From Prevotellaceae bacterium UBA1746 (lineage in GTDB: Bacteria > Bacteroidota > Bacteroidia > Bacteroidales > Bacteroidaceae): a stretch of DNA of 27,548 nt. Location of the stretch: positions 1 to 27,548 of the forward strand of contig CAJPJR010000027.1 of the NCBI GenBank assembly GCA_905369775.1, given 5' to 3'. The notes under the pieces were generated by a model, which did not search any database, had not been told where the DNA came from, and saw only the letters and a program-made list of their open reading frames with translations. Numbering within the stretch: position 1 is the first letter of the stretch; each line of letters begins with the position of its first letter. The translations under genes were made by a program, and so were the position numbers. This document shows, one piece after another, positions 24,490 to 27,548 of this stretch.

Positions 24490-24512
24490 TTTTGTCAGCA
24501 CAGATGACAAAA
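24490..24512. promoter_or_regulatory. Inverted repeat TTTTGTCA-N7-TGACAAAA
   Basis: The 8-bp arms at 24490-24497 and 24505-24512 are perfect reverse complements around GCACAGA. The centre lies 97 b upstream of the groS start and about 95 b upstream of the ATPase -7 element. It is not the HrcA/CIRCE sequence (TTAGCACTC-N9-GAGTGCTAA). It lies in otherwise GC-rich DNA. Confidence 0.6.
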
Positions 24513-24592
24513 ACGCGGCGCCGCTCCCCATTCCGGCGGCCATCACGGCGGGGCGTGCGTCACTTTGCAACCCGATTGCGAGAAGAAAGGTC

Positions 24593-24600
24593 TATTTTTG
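24593..24600 (+). promoter_or_regulatory. -7-like element upstream of the P1B ATPase gene
   Basis: TATTTTTG matches TAnnTTTG exactly. The only upstream TTTG (24564-24567) is 25 b away instead of about 20, so the promoter is imperfect. A start near 24607 would leave a leader of about 113 b. Confidence 0.4.
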
Positions 24601-24719
24601 CATTGTCGTCCTCCCGCTCGTGCCCCTTTTCGCGCACCCAAGCGACGACGACACACCTTATTATATAGAACTCCCCGCGGCGCCTCACGGCCTCATCCGC
24701 GGTTTCATTCCCCTTGTCC

Positions 24720-26672
24720 ATGTCCTCTCTCCTCCCCCTCTCGTCCTTTTCGGCCGGCGGCCGGCGCCTTGCCCACCGCGTGGCCACCTTGCCGACCGAT
24801 CACGCGCCGTTTCTGCTCGAAAGTCGCGCGTTTTCGTTCAGCATCTCCCCGTTTTTCGCCCATAACGCCCCGCTTTCTTCGTCCGCCCCGCGCGGCACCT
24901 GCTGCGGCGGGGAGACCGCGGCGGCCACGCGCCCTGCACACCCCCACACCGCCCCTGCGTGCGGCTGCGCCTGCTGCGGGCACGCCGGCCGCGGGGCCGA
25001 TCAAGATCACGAGCCCGAAGACGGATGGCGCCAATGGGTGCGCCCTGCTGTGGGTTTGGCCCTCGCCCTCTCCGCCTGGGGCCTCCTGCACGCTGTGCCC
25101 GCCCTCGCTCCGTGGGAGCGCCTGCTCTACGTGCCGGCCTACGTGTGTGTGTCGGTCGGCGTGTGGCGCGAGGCGTGGGAATCGGTGCGCGGCGGCAGCT
25201 GGTTCAACGAGTTCACCCTCATGCTCCTGGCCACGGTGGGCGCGCTCGCCCTCGGCGACTGCCCGGAGGCCGTGGGCGTGATGCTTTTCTACCTGGTGGG
25301 CGAAACCCTGCAGGGCATGGCCGTCGGGCGCGCCCGTGCCGACATCGCTTCGGTGGCGGCGCTGCGGCCCGATCACTGCACGGCGGTGGACGAGCACGAC
25401 GATTCGCTGCACGAGGTCGACCCGACCACCGTGGTGCCCGGCACCGTGCTGCACATTGCCCGCGGCGCGCGGGTGCCCCTCGACGGCCTGCTGCTCACTC
25501 CCTCGCTGCGTGCCGACACGTCGGCCCTCACGGGCGAGAGTGCACCGCGCAGTTTCACCGCCGGAGACGAGTTGGCGGCCGGGGTCATCGCGCTCGACCG
25601 CGCAGCCCGCATCCGCGTGACGAAACCCTACGGCGAAGATGCCCTTTCGCGCATCATGCACCTGGTGGAAGAGGCGGCCGAACGCAAAGCCCCCGCCGAA
25701 CAAATGATGACGCGCATCGCCCGCGTCTACACGCCCGTGGTGGTGGCGCTGGCCGCCCTGCTCGCCGCCGTGCCCACGGTGCTGGCGGCCGTGCGCCCGG
25801 ACTGGGGCATCTCTGCACCGCAATGGTGGTATCGCGCACTGGTGTTTCTGGTGGCTTCCTGCCCCTGCGCCTTGGTGCTGAGCGTGCCGCTGAGCTATTT
25901 CCGCGGCATCGGCGTGGCTTCGCGCCGCGGCATCCTCTTCAAAGGCAGCCTGCATTTGGATCGCGCGGCCGACATCGACACGGTGGTGTTCGACAAAACG
26001 GGCACCCTCACGCACGGCACGGTGACGGTGGCCGACGGCGTGGACAGCGGCACGGCGGGCGCTTTCACGGTGGCCGACGACCGCACGCGCTCCTCGGCTG
26101 CGCCGGCGGTCGACGCCCTGCACCGCATGGGCATCCGCACGGTGGTGCTCTCGGGCGACGAGCGGGCGAAGGTGGAAGCCCTGGCGCGCGAAATTCGTCT
26201 CGACGAATGGCACGGCGCTCTCCTGCCGGCCGACAAACTCACGGCACTCGAGGGGCTCATCGCCGCGGGAAGGCACACGGCCTATGTGGGCGACGGGGTG
26301 AACGACGCCCCGGTGCTGGCGCGCGCCCACGTGGGATTGGCCATGGGGGCCGAGGGAACGGATGCCGCCGTGGACACCGCCGATGCGGTGCTGGCCACCG
26401 ACGATCTGCGGCGCGTGCCCGAAGCGCTGCGCATCGCACGCCGCACGCGCCGCCTGGTGTGGACCAACGTGGCGCTGGCCGTGGGCATCAAACTCGCGGT
26501 GCTGGTGCTCTCGGCCTTCGGCCTGGCGGGCATGTGGGCAGCGGTGTTTGCCGACACGGGCGTGGTGTTGCTCTGCGTGGCCGTGGTGCTGTTGGCGCGC
26601 TTCCCCGCGGGAGCGACGCAACCGGCGGATCGAGAGGCCGAAATGCGCAGCGAATCGGCGGAAAAATCGTAA
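24720..26672 (+). CDS. P1B-type heavy-metal ATPase lacking the nucleotide-binding domain
   Basis: This 650-residue inner-membrane protein has the frame of a Zn/Cd-type P1B ATPase. An N-terminal Cys/His-rich stretch (60-88: CCGG, CGCACCGH) replaces the usual HMA domain. Membrane spans lie near 107-125, 133-150, 165-200, 335-357 and 372-395. The A domain has TGES (271-274), the metal site CPC (381-383), the phosphorylation site DKTGTLT (Asp425), GDGVNDAP (524-531) and the last helices with KLAVLVLSAFG and FADTG (590-613). Only 55 residues separate Asp425 from SGD (478-480); about 150 is usual, so the N domain with its HP motif is missing. ATP binding is therefore doubtful. The ATG at 24720 is used, but much of residues 1-60 resembles intergenic repeat sequence. 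A Fur-family gene follows. Confidence 0.85.
   Translation: MSSLLPLSSFSAGGRRLAHRVATLPTDHAPFLLESRAFSFSISPFFAHNAPLSSSAPRGTCCGGETAAATRPAHPHTAPACGCACCGHAGRGADQDHEPEDGWRQWVRPAVGLALALSAWGLLHAVPALAPWERLLYVPAYVCVSVGVWREAWESVRGGSWFNEFTLMLLATVGALALGDCPEAVGVMLFYLVGETLQGMAVGRARADIASVAALRPDHCTAVDEHDDSLHEVDPTTVVPGTVLHIARGARVPLDGLLLTPSLRADTSALTGESAPRSFTAGDELAAGVIALDRAARIRVTKPYGEDALSRIMHLVEEAAERKAPAEQMMTRIARVYTPVVVALAALLAAVPTVLAAVRPDWGISAPQWWYRALVFLVASCPCALVLSVPLSYFRGIGVASRRGILFKGSLHLDRAADIDTVVFDKTGTLTHGTVTVADGVDSGTAGAFTVADDRTRSSAAPAVDALHRMGIRTVVLSGDERAKVEALAREIRLDEWHGALLPADKLTALEGLIAAGRHTAYVGDGVNDAPVLARAHVGLAMGAEGTDAAVDTADAVLATDDLRRVPEALRIARRTRRLVWTNVALAVGIKLAVLVLSAFGLAGMWAAVFADTGVVLLCVAVVLLARFPAGATQPADREAEMRSESAEKS
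26025..26079 (+). repeat. 13-bp direct repeat at the N-domain junction
   Basis: ACGGTGGCCGACG occurs at 26025-26037 and 26067-26079, 42 b apart and in the same frame (TVADG and TVADD). The pair brackets the point where the nucleotide-binding domain should be. Confidence 0.75.
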
Positions 26673-26677
26673 CTTTG
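26670..26677 (+). promoter_or_regulatory. -7 element of the Fur-family gene
   Basis: TAACTTTG matches TAnnTTTG exactly and overlaps the TAA stop of the ATPase gene. There is no TTTG at -33. It could give the regulator its own transcript with a leader of about 80 b. Confidence 0.45.
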
Positions 26678-26766
26678 CGCTCATCGTCTCGGCGTGTGTC
26701 GCAGCGCCCTCCGGCGGCCGTCGGCGCGTGCCGAGACGTCCCACCACCATTTTTTCCCTTTGTCTC

Positions 26767-27210
26767 ATGACCACTCCCGAAGAAGAAAAACTCTTGCACC
26801 GCGGCATTCGTCCCACCGCGGCACGTCTGCTGGTGCTGCGCGCATTGGAGGCGGCGGGTTGCGCCCTCTCGTTGGCCGACTGCGAAGCGCGGTTGGGCAC
26901 GATGGAGCGCAGCACGGTGTTTCGCGCGCTCTCCACCTTTGCCGAGCACCATTTGGTGCACCATGTGGAGGACGGCACAGGACAGTTGAAGTATGCGCTC
27001 TGTCCGGACTCGTGCCATTGTGGCGAAACCTCGGCCGACGATCCGGCCGACCTGCACCTTCATTTCGTTTGCGAGCGTTGTCACCGCACGCTCTGCTTGC
27101 CCGATGTGCCGATTCCCATCCCTCAGCTTCCCGATGGCTTTGTGATTCACACGGCGGGCTATGTGGTGCGTGGCATCTGCGCCGATTGTGCCGCTCGCTC
27201 GCGATCTTGA
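26767..27210 (+). CDS. Fur family metal-responsive regulator
   Basis: This 147-residue DNA-binding repressor has a winged-helix domain (about 10-75, with RPTAARLLVLRAL and the recognition segment MERSTVFRALSTFAEHHLV) and a metal-binding dimerisation domain. Structural zinc cysteines are Cys102 and Cys105 (HFVCERC) with Cys138 and Cys141 (GICADC), and the His97-x-His99 pair belongs to the regulatory site. An additional CPDSCHC cluster (79-85) is unusual. The ATG at 26767 begins the normal N-terminus. It lies 94 b after the metal ATPase on the same strand, which suggests control of metal export or homeostasis; whether it senses iron, zinc (Zur) or peroxide cannot be decided by eye. Confidence 0.88.
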   Translation: MTTPEEEKLLHRGIRPTAARLLVLRALEAAGCALSLADCEARLGTMERSTVFRALSTFAEHHLVHHVEDGTGQLKYALCPDSCHCGETSADDPADLHLHFVCERCHRTLCLPDVPIPIPQLPDGFVIHTAGYVVRGICADCAARSRS

Positions 27211-27248
27211 TGCCGCGCTTGGGATGCCTCGGGGCGAACTTGCCGTTC

Positions 27249-27425
27249 ATTTCCGCAAGCTGTCCGCGCCGCTCCTCACTGCCCCACTCCCCTCTCGGGC
27301 TGCACACGCATTTCTTCCGCAAGGTGCTCTGCCGCTTTCTCGCAAACCCACTCCCCCTCTCCGGCGCACCCGCACTTCTTCCGCACACCGCCCACGCCGC
27401 TCCTACTCTCTGCGGACTTGTCTCC
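27249..27425 (+). repeat. Degenerate tandem repeat, about 61-64 b units
   Basis: Units starting at about 27249, 27310 and 27374 share the order (A)TTTC-TTCCGCA, then GCCGCT with CTC-rich sequence, then CCCACTCCCC-TCTC and GCAC-CGC. Units are only moderately alike and the third is incomplete. Confidence 0.45.
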
Positions 27426-27518
27426 GCGCCTTCCCGCACCTGCGCCACGTCCCGCCCCACAGCACGCCATTCCCTCCGCATGGCCACCACCGCAATGGGA
27501 CCTTCCTTCCGCAAACAC

Positions 27519-27548
27519 AAAAAAACGAGCATCGTTCCTAGGGGAGCG
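27519..27548 (-). terminator. Partial terminator of a minus-strand gene beyond the window
   Basis: On the minus strand GATGCTCG is followed by TTTTTTTG, the end of a typical intrinsic terminator. The matching 5' arm would lie past base 27548, so this is only a guess. Confidence 0.3.

Larger units (their letters stand above)
24405..24719. other. 315-b divergent intergenic region between groS and the P1B ATPase gene
   Basis: No gene is visible. It holds the groS leader, an inverted repeat at 24490-24512 and a -7-like element facing the ATPase gene at 24593-24600. Confidence 0.65.
27211..27548. other. 338-b region after the Fur-family gene without a credible gene
   Basis: Open frames here have no recognisable fold and their composition follows the local C-rich repeat. 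The stretch holds a degenerate tandem repeat (27249-27425) and, at the window edge, the T-run side of a possible minus-strand terminator. Confidence 0.55.

Noticed and set aside
24405..24600. CIRCE element for groS
   Set aside because: No TTAGCACTC-N9-GAGTGCTAA sequence is present; the inverted repeat there has a different sequence and spacer.
24705..26978. 757-codon minus-strand frame opposite the P1B ATPase
   Set aside because: Antisense shadow rich in His/Arg/Gly/Gln; the plus strand has the P-type ATPase motifs.
27161..27541. 126-codon plus-strand frame after the Fur-family gene
   Set aside because: It overlaps the end of that gene in another frame, and its composition (Pro/Arg/His) simply follows the C-rich repeat.

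Overview
The window is about 27.5 kb of GC-rich DNA (roughly 60% by eye) that reads as a chromosomal segment of a Bacteroidales bacterium, most likely a GC-rich member of the Prevotellaceae. The evidence is promoters of the Bacteroidetes type (TTTG-N20-TAnnTTTG) with no Shine-Dalgarno sequences, the families present (S46 dipeptidyl-peptidase, DUF3127, Smr protein with a DUF2027-type N-terminus, Pro-Ala-linker OmpA), and secreted glycosidases that share a short Prevotella-style C-terminal tail. I see no tRNA, rRNA, insertion sequence, prophage or CRISPR array. The genus is inference.

Layout. (1) 1-5517, plus strand: the 3' end of dxs, then trkA and trkH (abutting stop-to-start), a KefF-like NAD(P)H oxidoreductase, a small outer-membrane barrel protein and thiL. 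(2) 5518-6592: a 370-b intergenic region with a repeat and a strong promoter, then a Crp/Fnr-type regulator. A bidirectional terminator separates it from the minus-strand block. (3) 6861-15409, minus strand, in transcription order: Smr/DUF2027 protein, S46 dipeptidyl-peptidase, RsmF-like RNA methyltransferase, prmA, an unknown envelope protein overlapping prmA by one base, then a DUF3127 protein with its own promoter and mtgA. (4) 15545-16672, minus: an OmpA-family protein with a clear promoter and two tandem terminators. (5) 16929-22036, minus: two secreted glycosidases, GH95 then GH16, separated by a terminator. (6) 22375-24404, minus: groS-groL. (7) 24720-27210, plus: a P1B-type metal ATPase followed by a Fur-family regulator, then about 340 b without a gene.

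How the genes fit together. The Trk pair forms a potassium uptake system, and the KefF-like flavoprotein 20 b downstream may add redox control. Smr, RsmF-like and PrmA concern nucleic-acid and ribosome maintenance, whereas mtgA, OmpA, the barrel protein and the peptidase serve the envelope and periplasm. GH95 and GH16 point to use of fucosylated glycans and beta-glucans, although no SusC/SusD pair is in view.

The most unusual object is the P1B ATPase at 24720-26672. It keeps the TGES, CPC, DKTGT and GDGVND motifs and the last membrane segments, but only 55 residues separate the phosphorylated Asp from the SGD motif where about 150 are usual. The nucleotide-binding N domain is therefore absent in frame, and a 13-bp direct repeat marks the junction. 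Other points worth a look are a perfect 8-bp-arm inverted repeat upstream of groS, a palindrome inside the crp-family promoter, an SSB-like acidic tip on the DUF3127 protein, a hairpin covering the GTG start of mtgA, and short sequences repeated between distant intergenic regions.
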